Source: Bacillus_BD oryzisoli_A (GTDB taxonomy: Bacteria > Bacillota > Bacilli > Bacillales > Cytobacillaceae). Taken from it: 64,000 nt of DNA. Positions within the stretch are counted from its first letter, which is position 1. Every line of letters begins with the position of its first letter. Positions 1 to 7,332 of this stretch are shown in pieces. The notes beneath the pieces are model-generated. The model saw only the letters and a list, made by a program, of their open reading frames with translations, was not told where the DNA came from and did not search any database. The translations under genes were made by a program, and so were the position numbers. The DNA lies in assembly GCF_043641075.1 (NCBI RefSeq), contig NZ_JBHZRC010000004.1, positions 277,215 through 341,214 of the forward strand. Reading direction: 5' to 3'.

Positions 1-155
1 CTAATTACATTACAGTTGAGCAGCATCATACAACACCGGTTGATTCTGGAACAACATCTGGAGAAACGGGTGCAGAGCAGCAGCCTGCAGCCTCCCCTCC
101 TACTGAAACCGGGGAACAGGGTACACAAAATCCAGCAGCACAACCAGCTCCATAA
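1..155 (+). CDS. C-terminal tail of a probable penicillin-binding protein (partial)
   Basis: An open frame runs in from the window edge (first full codon at 3) and stops with TAA at 153-155. The visible 50 residues are low-complexity, rich in Gly, Thr, Glu, Gln, Pro and Ala, and end in AAQPAP. No catalytic part is visible. Class A penicillin-binding proteins of Bacillus often end in such a disordered tail, and in several Bacillus genomes a PBP1A-type gene lies beside acsA. The identification rests on that context and composition only; another extracytoplasmic protein with a disordered tail is possible. Confidence 0.45.
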   Translation, partial: NYITVEQHHTTPVDSGTTSGETGAEQQPAASPPTETGEQGTQNPAAQPAP

Positions 156-173
156 CTAAAATATATGAATAGC

Positions 174-217
174 AAAAAAGCGGGTGTCCATGTTAATTTA
201 GGACACCCGCTTTTTGT
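174..217. terminator. bidirectional rho-independent terminator
   Basis: A stem of AAGCGGGTGTCC (178-189) pairs with GGACACCCGCTT (201-212), flanked by A-run and T-run. It lies between the partial upstream gene and the convergent acsA gene and can serve both. Confidence 0.85.
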
Positions 218-219
218 TA

Positions 220-1938
220 TTAATCTTCCATTGTGGAAAGATCACCTGTTGGTAAATTAAGCTCCCATGCTTTTAACACACGACGCATAATTTTACCGCT
301 TCTTGTCTTCGGCAATTTATCACGGAACTCAATTTCTCTTGGCGCAGCGTGTGCAGCAAGACCCGTTTTTACAAATTGACGAATATCTTCAATTAACTCC
401 TCTGATGGCTCATAACCATCGATCAGTGCAACAAACGCCTTGATGATTTCACCACGCACAGGATCTGGTTTTCCAATTACACCTGCTTCTGCAATGGCAG
501 GGTGCTCTAAAAGCTTACTTTCAACTTCAAATGGACCTACACGTTCTCCAGCAGTCATGATCACATCATCGACACGGCCTTGGAACCAGAAGTATCCTTC
601 TTCATCCATATATGCTGAATCACCAGATACATACCAATCTCCCGGCATAAAGTAAGAATCATACTTTTCTTGGTTATTCCAAATTGTATGCATCATAGAC
701 GGCCAGCCCTTTTTAATTGCTAGGTTACCCATTCTATTTGGAGGAAGCACATTTCCTTGATCATCAACAATCGCAGCTTCTACACCAGGAATTGGTTTAC
801 CCATGGAACCAGGCTTAACCTCCATGCAAGGATAGTTACAAATAACTTGAGCACCTGTTTCAGTCATCCACCACGTATCATGGATTCTTAAATCGAATAC
901 TTTCATTCCCCAACGGACAACCTCTGGGTTAAGCGGCTCACCAACACTCAAGATATGTCGTAGGTTAGACAGGTCAAATCTCTTCACTACTTCATCACCA
1001 GCACCCATCAGCATACGGAAAGCAGTTGGAGCACTGTACCAAACTGTTACACCGTAATCTTCAAGCATTTTATACCAAGTTTCAGGATTGAAACGACCGC
1101 CTACGATTAGGTTTGACGTACCTGTCAACCAAGGTCCAAAAATACCATATGCAGTACCCGTAACCCAGCCTGGATCTGCTGTGCACCAATACACGTCATC
1201 TTCTTTTAAATCAAGAACCCATTTTGCAGTTTGATACTGCTGAATCATTGCATTATGAATATGTAAGACACCTTTTGGCTTGCCAGTTGAACCAGATGTA
1301 TAATGTAGAAGCATACCATCAGTACGCTCAACCCACTCAATATCTAGCTTTGAGCTGGCTTCAGTCATTTTTTTATTGAAATCAATAATCTGACTGTTCT
1401 CCTCTACATCCTCGCCAACTACAAAAATATGTTTTAAATTCGGAAGATCTTGAACAGGTATGCGGTGTAACAGTTCTTTAGTTGTAACAATCACTTTTGC
1501 ATCACTGTCTTCTAGACGGTCACGAACAGCACCTTCCATGAACGCCTCAAATAGCGGCCCAACAATGGCACCAAGTTTAATAGCTCCTAATACAGCAAAA
1601 TATAATTCTGGAGATCTTGGCATGAAAATAAACACACGGTCTCCTTTTTCAACCTTTGCATATGTTTTAAAAACATTCCCAGCTTTATTAGAAAGCTCTT
1701 TCATTTCTTTAAATGTATATTTTTCTTTTCTTAAACCTTCATGATAATATAAGGCCACTTTATTTTTTCGATAGCTTTCAGCATGTCTATCAATTGCTTC
1801 ATAGGCAATATTTACTTTTCCCGTTTCAGACCAAGAGAACATCTTCTCTGTTTCTTTCCAGTCAAAATTATTGTACACCTCTTCGTAACTAGTAAGATTA
1901 AAGTCTCCTCTTTGGGATGGTAAAATTTCCAATTTCAT
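220..1938 (-). CDS. acsA: acetyl-CoA synthetase (AMP-forming)
   Basis: Activates acetate to acetyl-CoA through an acetyl-adenylate, in the cytoplasm. The 572-residue protein has the length of B. subtilis AcsA. The AMP-binding P-loop motif YTSGSTGKPKG is at residues 213-223, and the C-terminal A10 motif KTRSGKIMRR is at 544-553; its lysine 549 is the residue acetylated by AcuA in B. subtilis. A GGAGG box lies about 11 bases before the ATG. The gene is divergent from acuABC, whose products reversibly acetylate it, so regulator and target sit back to back. A good sigma-A promoter is visible upstream (1974-2002). I saw no cre consensus in the intergenic region although the B. subtilis locus is CcpA-controlled. 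Confidence 0.97.
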   Translation of the reverse strand: MKLEILPSQRGDFNLTSYEEVYNNFDWKETEKMFSWSETGKVNIAYEAIDRHAESYRKNKVALYYHEGLRKEKYTFKEMKELSNKAGNVFKTYAKVEKGDRVFIFMPRSPELYFAVLGAIKLGAIVGPLFEAFMEGAVRDRLEDSDAKVIVTTKELLHRIPVQDLPNLKHIFVVGEDVEENSQIIDFNKKMTEASSKLDIEWVERTDGMLLHYTSGSTGKPKGVLHIHNAMIQQYQTAKWVLDLKEDDVYWCTADPGWVTGTAYGIFGPWLTGTSNLIVGGRFNPETWYKMLEDYGVTVWYSAPTAFRMLMGAGDEVVKRFDLSNLRHILSVGEPLNPEVVRWGMKVFDLRIHDTWWMTETGAQVICNYPCMEVKPGSMGKPIPGVEAAIVDDQGNVLPPNRMGNLAIKKGWPSMMHTIWNNQEKYDSYFMPGDWYVSGDSAYMDEEGYFWFQGRVDDVIMTAGERVGPFEVESKLLEHPAIAEAGVIGKPDPVRGEIIKAFVALIDGYEPSEELIEDIRQFVKTGLAAHAAPREIEFRDKLPKTRSGKIMRRVLKAWELNLPTGDLSTMED

Positions 1939-1973
1939 CTAATTTTTTCCTCCTTTTTTGTAATTATGAACCT

Positions 1974-2002
1974 ATTATATAACAATTTTACAATTTTCTC
2001 AA
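1974..2002 (-). promoter_or_regulatory. sigma-A promoter of acsA
   Basis: On the minus strand TTGAGA (2002-1997), a 17-base spacer and TATAAT (1979-1974) precede acsA by about 35 bases. The -10 is consensus and the -35 matches 5 of 6 positions. Confidence 0.7.
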
Positions 2003-2228
2003 TTTTTAAAATATTATTTATTAAAAAAATTTTCCGATACTGTTCTATTATGTCCAAAAATAATTAATAATGTAAATAGATGTAAGTAATATTTATTAAT
2101 TAAAAATTGTGTATAATGGTGTTATTACATCCTTAATTCCTTTAAATCCCAACTAATAAAAAAATATCCATCAATTTTATTAAAAGTATTAAGGGGTAGA
2201 GTATATTTATGGCGGTGAATAGAAATAT

Positions 2229-2861
2229 ATGGAACACAAGAAAACCTATTATTCAAAAGAGTTAGCAACCCCTGTTGGCACTTTAATTGTTGAAGGACCT
2301 ATGTCACCCGAGCAATTGAAACATTTTGAATTTGATGCTGGTCTGATCGCCTTTAGACCGCCTGCAAAGCAGCATGAGGCAATTATTGAGATTGCAAGTT
2401 TACCAGAAGGCAGGATTATCATCGCTAGAATTGAGAAAAAAATCATCGGCTATGTGACCTTCTTATATCCTGATCCACTTGAACGCTGGTCAGAAGGTAA
2501 TATGGAAGAGCTGATTGAATTGGGTGCAATTGAAGTTAGTTCACATTATCGTGGAATCGGGGTCGGCAAAGCACTTTTAACGGTTTCCATGATGGATGAT
2601 GCAATGGAGGACTATATTGTTTTTACCACTGAATATTATTGGCATTGGGATTTAAAAGGAACAGGCTTAAATGTTTGGGAATACCGAAATATTATGGGGA
2701 AAATGATGAACATCGGTAATCTAGAATGGTATGCAACTGATGATCCGGAAATCTGCTCTCATCCAGCCAACTGTCTTATGGTTCGGTTTGGAAAAAGAAT
2801 AAATTCAGAATCTATACAAAAGTTTGACGAATTACGTTTTATGAACCGATTTATGTATTAA
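2229..2861 (+). CDS. acuA: protein acetyltransferase AcuA
   Basis: GNAT-family acetyltransferase that in B. subtilis acetylates Lys549 of AcsA and so switches off acetate activation. At 210 residues it matches the family length. The acetyl-CoA-binding motif R-G-I-G-V-G-K is at residues 108-114, and the segments LERWSEGNMEELIELGAIEV and TTEYYWHWDLKG are typical of AcuA. It is the first gene of acuABC; 28 bases separate it from acuB. A TATAAT at 2112-2117 may be its -10 element, but no convincing -35 is present. The ribosome binding site is modest (GGCGGTG, 11 bases before ATG). Confidence 0.95.
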   Translation: MEHKKTYYSKELATPVGTLIVEGPMSPEQLKHFEFDAGLIAFRPPAKQHEAIIEIASLPEGRIIIARIEKKIIGYVTFLYPDPLERWSEGNMEELIELGAIEVSSHYRGIGVGKALLTVSMMDDAMEDYIVFTTEYYWHWDLKGTGLNVWEYRNIMGKMMNIGNLEWYATDDPEICSHPANCLMVRFGKRINSESIQKFDELRFMNRFMY

Positions 2862-2889
2862 AATATAGGTAGAAAAGGGGGAAAAAGAG

Positions 2890-3540
2890 ATGATTGTTGA
2901 AGAAATTATGAAAACAAAGATTATTACTCTTACTCAAGATCAGCCTATACTAGATGCAGCCAATCTCATGCTGCAGCATAAGGTAAGGCATCTTCCTATT
3001 ATCACAGAGGACAACCAATTAATTGGCTTAGTATCTGACCGTGATATTCGTGACGCTACACCTTCCATTCTAACAGACCCTGAAGAACAAAAGGACGTCC
3101 TGAAGAAACCGATTAAATCCATTATGACAACCAACTTAATTACAGGTCATCCTCTCGATTTTGTTGAAGAAATCGGTGCCATTTTTTATGAACATCATAT
3201 CAGCTGTCTGCCAATTGTAAAGGATAAAAAGCTTGTCGGTATCATCACTGAAACCGATCTTTTACATACATTAATAGAACTAACCGGAGCCCATCAGCCT
3301 GCATCACAAATTGAGATTAAAGCCCCAAATCGGGCGGGGGTCCTTAATGAGATTACAACTGCTTTTCGTAAACAAAAGGTCAATATATTAAGTGTACTCA
3401 TTTACCCAGACAAAAAGGATGAAAGCTATAAAATTATTGTTATTAGAGCACAGACCATTAACCCTATTCATTTAATAGAGGATATTAAAAAGGCCGGATA
3501 TCAGGTTCTTTGGCCAAATTTACCAGGTATCGAAAGATGA
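2890..3540 (+). CDS. acuB: CBS-ACT domain protein AcuB
   Basis: Member of the acetoin/acetate utilisation operon. Two CBS domains (about residues 7-60 and 78-133) form a probable nucleotide-sensing Bateman module, followed by an ACT domain (about 141-212). Each CBS repeat shows the V-R-H-L-P-I or I-S-C-L-P-I strand and G-(L/I)-(V/I)-(S/T)-(D/E)-x-D motif. Its biochemical role is not settled; it may tune AcuA or AcuC in response to adenylate levels. Its stop overlaps the acuC start in ATGA, which implies translational coupling. Confidence 0.93.
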   Translation: MIVEEIMKTKIITLTQDQPILDAANLMLQHKVRHLPIITEDNQLIGLVSDRDIRDATPSILTDPEEQKDVLKKPIKSIMTTNLITGHPLDFVEEIGAIFYEHHISCLPIVKDKKLVGIITETDLLHTLIELTGAHQPASQIEIKAPNRAGVLNEITTAFRKQKVNILSVLIYPDKKDESYKIIVIRAQTINPIHLIEDIKKAGYQVLWPNLPGIER

Positions 3541-4703
3541 ACGACGATTCAATCTTTATTTACTCACCAGCTCTATTAAACTATCGATTTAATGCACACC
3601 ATCCTTTTAGTCCAATTCGTTTACAATTAACGCTTGATCTATTAGAAAAAAGCAATGCCATCGATACGCGAAATATCGTACCACCACGACCTGCAACAAG
3701 AGAAGAATTAACACTTATTCATGATCCACAATTTGTTGACGCTGTAAAATTAGCGGGAAATGGAATGCTTTCTTCAGAGCTTGCAGAAAGCTATGGTTTC
3801 GGGACTGAGGATACACCCATATTTCCCAATATGCATGAGGTAACTTCATTAATTGTCGGGGGTGCCTTAACCGCTGCTGATTATGTTATGAGCGGAAAAG
3901 CAAAGCATGCCCTGCATTTAAGCGGAGGCTTGCATCATGGTTTTAGAGGCAAGGCTTCTGGTTTTTGCATCTATAACGACATTTCAGTTGCGATTAAATA
4001 TATTCAGGAGAAATATCATGCACGTGTTCTCTATATTGACACAGATGCCCATCATGGTGATGGTGTACAATGGGCCTTTTACGATGACGCGAATGTATGT
4101 ACTCTTTCCATCCACGAAACGGGGCGTTATTTATTCCCTGGAACCGGTAATATCAGTGAAAGAGGACAGGGCTCAGGATATGGCTATTCCTTTAATATTC
4201 CCGTAGACGCCTTCACAGAAGATGAATCATTTCTAGACTGTTATAGAACTGCCTTTTCAGAGGTAGCTGAATTTTTTAAACCAGATGTAATTATTACCCA
4301 AAACGGTGTCGATGCCCATTATTTAGATCCATTAACCCATTTGTACTCAACAATGAATACATTCATGGAGGTTCCCAAGTTGGCACATCAGCTTGCACAT
4401 CAATATTGTGATGGAAGATGGATAGCTGTCGGGGGTGGAGGCTATGATTTATGGAGAGTTGTACCAAGAGCATGGGCGTCCATTTGGTTTGAAATGACAG
4501 AGAATCGAACAAATACAGGGATTCTTCCAGAGAACTGGGCTGTGAAATGGCAGGAGCATGCTGATTGTGCGCTTCCAATATCCTGGGAGGATGAACAACA
4601 AATGTATGAACCCATCCCAAGAAAAGTTGAAATCACTGAGAAAAATAAACAAACTCTTGAAAAAGCTTTATATTCCATTCGAAAAGAAAGGAAAATAGAG
4701 TAA
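3537..4703 (+). CDS. acuC: protein deacetylase AcuC (class I HDAC-like)
   Basis: Zn-dependent deacetylase that reactivates acetylated AcsA. The arginase/HDAC fold motifs are present: LHLSGGLHHGFRGKASGFCIYND, DTDAHHGDGVQ, ITQNGVDAHYLDPL and VGGGGYD, which carry the metal-binding Asp and His residues and the catalytic His pair. I place the start at the ATG at 3537, which overlaps the acuB stop by 4 bases and gives 388 residues beginning MNDDSIFIYSP, like the B. subtilis protein. A longer reading from 3510 would extend into acuB without a ribosome binding site. It closes the acuABC operon before the terminator at 4702-4740. Confidence 0.95.
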   Translation: MNDDSIFIYSPALLNYRFNAHHPFSPIRLQLTLDLLEKSNAIDTRNIVPPRPATREELTLIHDPQFVDAVKLAGNGMLSSELAESYGFGTEDTPIFPNMHEVTSLIVGGALTAADYVMSGKAKHALHLSGGLHHGFRGKASGFCIYNDISVAIKYIQEKYHARVLYIDTDAHHGDGVQWAFYDDANVCTLSIHETGRYLFPGTGNISERGQGSGYGYSFNIPVDAFTEDESFLDCYRTAFSEVAEFFKPDVIITQNGVDAHYLDPLTHLYSTMNTFMEVPKLAHQLAHQYCDGRWIAVGGGGYDLWRVVPRAWASIWFEMTENRTNTGILPENWAVKWQEHADCALPISWEDEQQMYEPIPRKVEITEKNKQTLEKALYSIRKERKIE

Positions 4704-4740
4704 AAAATCGGGGAGCCCATGATATGAGCTCCCCTTTACC
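4702..4740. terminator. bidirectional terminator between acuC and ccpA
   Basis: GGGGAGC (4710-4716) pairs with GCTCCCC (4728-4734). The A-run at 4702-4707 gives a T-run for the minus strand (ccpA); the plus-strand tail is weaker. Confidence 0.75.
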
Positions 4741-4751
4741 ACTAAAAATGT

Positions 4752-5750
4752 CTATTTAGTCGAATTCCGAACTTCAATCCGGTGCGGAAGAACAACAATT
4801 AAATCATCCACTTCTTCTTTATTCATCAATTTCGTCAATAAACGCATAGCTACAGCTCCAATATCATATAAAGGCTGTACAATTGTCGTTAACTGCGGAC
4901 GAACCATCAGCGACAATCTTGTGTTATCAGATGTGATGACTTCAAAATCCTCTGGAATGTTAAATCCTTTATCCTCAGCACCGTGTACAACACCTAGTGC
5001 CATTTCATCAGAACCTACCATGATTGCCGTAGGACGGTTTTCTGCTTCAAGAAGTTTTTCAAAAGCCTCAATCCCTGAATCATATGTATAATCACCCTCG
5101 GCTATTAGGTCTTCGCTGTATTCAATACCGGCTTCACTTAACGCTCTTTTATATCCAGCAAGTTTTTTATGGCTGTTAATCGGGTCATGTAATGGTCCAA
5201 TCACAAGTCCAATATGCTTATGGCCTTTTTCAATAAAGGTAGTTACAGCATCAAAAGCCGCCTGCTCATGATCAATATTAACAGAAGGAATTTTACCTGT
5301 TTCCTCAATGGAACCCGCTAGAACAATCGGAACTGGAGATTTTCCAAATTCCTCCACATGCTCTTTCGTGATGTTTCCACCCATAAAAACAAGTCCGTCT
5401 ACCTGTTTGCCAAGCATTGTGTTTAACAAATGCAATTCCTTGTCTTTATTTTGGTCTGAGTTACTTAGGATAATGTTGTATTTATACATTGTCGCAATAT
5501 CTTCTATTCCCCTGGCTAATTCGGCAAAGAATACATTCGAAATATCCGGAATAATAACCCCGACGGTTGTTGTTTTCTTGCTTGCTAATCCTCTTGCCAC
5601 CGCATTCGGTCGATAACCTAAACGATCAATAACCTCCAAGACTTTTTTCCTTGTTGTAGGTTTTACATTTGGGTTTCCATTTACTACACGTGAAACAGTT
5701 GCCATAGAAACATTTGCTTCTCGTGCAACATCATATATCGTAATATTCAT
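4752..5750 (-). CDS. ccpA: catabolite control protein A
   Basis: LacI/GalR-family master regulator of carbon catabolite control; with HPr-Ser46-P it binds cre sites. The 332-residue protein opens with the LacI helix-turn-helix (IYDVAREANVSMATVSRVVNGNPNVK, residues 4-29) and hinge helix (RPNAVARGLA, about 47-56), followed by the periplasmic-binding-protein-like core. An AAGGAG box lies 8 bases before the ATG. It sits between acuC and aroA as in B. subtilis, but the motPS genes found there in B. subtilis are absent. A possible -10 (TATAAT, 5820-5815 on the minus strand) lies upstream without a clear -35. Targets inside this window could include the dehydratase gene at 56928. Confidence 0.97.
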   Translation of the reverse strand: MNITIYDVAREANVSMATVSRVVNGNPNVKPTTRKKVLEVIDRLGYRPNAVARGLASKKTTTVGVIIPDISNVFFAELARGIEDIATMYKYNIILSNSDQNKDKELHLLNTMLGKQVDGLVFMGGNITKEHVEEFGKSPVPIVLAGSIEETGKIPSVNIDHEQAAFDAVTTFIEKGHKHIGLVIGPLHDPINSHKKLAGYKRALSEAGIEYSEDLIAEGDYTYDSGIEAFEKLLEAENRPTAIMVGSDEMALGVVHGAEDKGFNIPEDFEVITSDNTRLSLMVRPQLTTIVQPLYDIGAVAMRLLTKLMNKEEVDDLIVVLPHRIEVRNSTK

Positions 5751-6062
5751 GTCAACACTCCTTTATATTCTTATTAGTAAACATTTTTCAGATGGTTTAT
5801 TCTCATTATATTACTTTGTTCCGCATTTCACGAACAAATTTATAGTTGAATGAAGATTTGGTCCATCAAGCTTTAGCAATGAATATACATACTTATGTTC
5901 TTTATCATACGATAGACAACAAGAAGTCGCAATGTTAACCGATTTCTTTAACATATATTCATAATTTAAAGCCTTTTCTCATCATTCTGTCGAATATTTA
6001 ACAATGATTTACGAAGAAAAAACTTCCCACTTTGATTGTGGAAAGCTTCTCCGGCTGTTGTT
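5751..6062. other. intergenic region between aroA and ccpA
   Basis: About 310 bases between two minus-strand genes. It holds the aroA terminator (6016-6046) and, toward the left end, a TATAAT-like -10 that may serve ccpA. I see no open frame with a ribosome binding site, no repeat and no structured RNA in the rest. Confidence 0.6.
6016..6046 (-). terminator. rho-independent terminator of aroA
   Basis: On the minus strand CTTTCCAC and GTGGGAAG form a stem with a 7-base loop, followed by TTTTTT (6022-6016 region), 17 bases after the aroA stop. Confidence 0.75.
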
Positions 6063-7139
6063 TTATGCTTTTATAAATACAGATTTTTGAATTTCATTAT
6101 AAAAGTCATCGAATTGCTTCAGATCCATTTGCTGCGCTGAATCAGATAGTGCCACAGCAGGATCCGGATGTACTTCAGCCATTACCCCGTCTGCTCCAAT
6201 CGCAAGTGCCGCTTTTGCACATGGCAGTAATAAATCTCTTCTTCCTGTTGAGTGTGTCACATCAACAAATACCGGTAAATGTGTTTCTTGTTTTAAAATT
6301 GGTACAGCAGAAATATCTAATGTATTTCTTGTTGCTTTTTCATATGTCCGTATTCCACGTTCACATAGTATGATCTGTCCATTTCCTTGTGACATAATAT
6401 ATTCTGCAGCATTGATAAATTCTTCAATAGTAGCAGCAAGACCGCGTTTTAACAGGACTGGTTTATTTACTGCACCAGCTGCTTTAAGCAATTCAAAGTT
6501 TTGCATGTTGCGCGCACCAATTTGAATCACATCGATATAATCAAGAGCTGTTTCAATGTCTGCTGGTGTAACAATCTCACTGATGACTGCTAAATCATAT
6601 TCATCCGCTACTCGTTTTAATATTTTTAATCCTTCCACACCAAGACCCTGGAAGTCATATGGAGACGTTCTAGGTTTATAAGCTCCTCCGCGAAGAAGTT
6701 TAAGCCCCTTTGCTTTCACAGAAGCCGCAACAGCAGCAACCTGCTCATACGATTCAACCGAACATGGACCGAATACGAAGGAAGGAGCTCCTGCACCAAC
6801 GATTTCGCCTTTTAAATTAATAACAGTATCTTCTGATTTTTTCTTCCGAGACACAAGCAATGCTTTGCGGTGATCATCCTGCTGCAGTTCAAGTCCCGCT
6901 TTAAAGATTTGTTTAAATAGATGTAATATGGTTGAATCCTCGAATGGACCATTATTATTTTCGATTATTTGATCAAGCATATGACGCTCACGAACTGGAT
7001 CATATCGGTTTACCCCTTGTGTTTCTTTTACACGTCCGATTTCCTGCACCGTTTTCGCCCGCTCATTAATTAATTGTAATATTTGCAGATTTTGTTCCTC
7101 GACTTTTTGTCTCAATTGTTCCAATTGATTATTACTCAT
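6063..7139 (-). CDS. aroA: bifunctional chorismate mutase / DAHP synthase
   Basis: First enzyme of the shikimate pathway (condenses phosphoenolpyruvate and erythrose 4-phosphate), fused to an N-terminal AroQ-class chorismate mutase that acts as the feedback sensor. Residues 1 to about 90 form the helical mutase domain (ELRQKVEEQNLQILQLINERAKTVQEIGRVK-like), and about 110-350 the KDO8P/DAHP synthase barrel with FVFGPCSVES, RGGAYKPRTSPYDFQG and QIGARNMQNFELL. Length 358 equals B. subtilis AroA. The ATG has an AGGGGCGG box upstream and a near-consensus promoter at 7228-7256. In other nomenclatures this gene is called aroG or aroF. Confidence 0.95.
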   Translation of the reverse strand: MSNNQLEQLRQKVEEQNLQILQLINERAKTVQEIGRVKETQGVNRYDPVRERHMLDQIIENNNGPFEDSTILHLFKQIFKAGLELQQDDHRKALLVSRKKKSEDTVINLKGEIVGAGAPSFVFGPCSVESYEQVAAVAASVKAKGLKLLRGGAYKPRTSPYDFQGLGVEGLKILKRVADEYDLAVISEIVTPADIETALDYIDVIQIGARNMQNFELLKAAGAVNKPVLLKRGLAATIEEFINAAEYIMSQGNGQIILCERGIRTYEKATRNTLDISAVPILKQETHLPVFVDVTHSTGRRDLLLPCAKAALAIGADGVMAEVHPDPAVALSDSAQQMDLKQFDDFYNEIQKSVFIKA

Positions 7140-7227
7140 GTATGTCCGCCCCTTTTAAGTCGATAACAAAAACATTCGCTTCTTTATCGACCAACTAAAA
7201 TGTGATACATTTTTTATGATTACGGTT

Positions 7228-7256
7228 ATTATATATGAATTATAAGTTAATGTCAC
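7228..7256 (-). promoter_or_regulatory. sigma-A promoter of aroA
   Basis: On the minus strand GTGACA (7256-7251), a 17-base spacer and consensus TATAAT (7233-7228) lie about 90 bases upstream of the aroA start. Confidence 0.75.
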
Positions 7257-7332
7257 GCATTTTTTCTTTTTCGCTTAAACGCTTTTAAGTATTAAAGTAT
7301 TTTGCATAAACCACTAAAGAAGGTGCATCCTC

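Noticed and set aside
7271..7290. cre-like sequence CTTAAACGCTTTTA upstream of the FtsA-like gene
   Set aside because: It has at least three mismatches to the cre consensus, including both outer pairs, and no supporting context.
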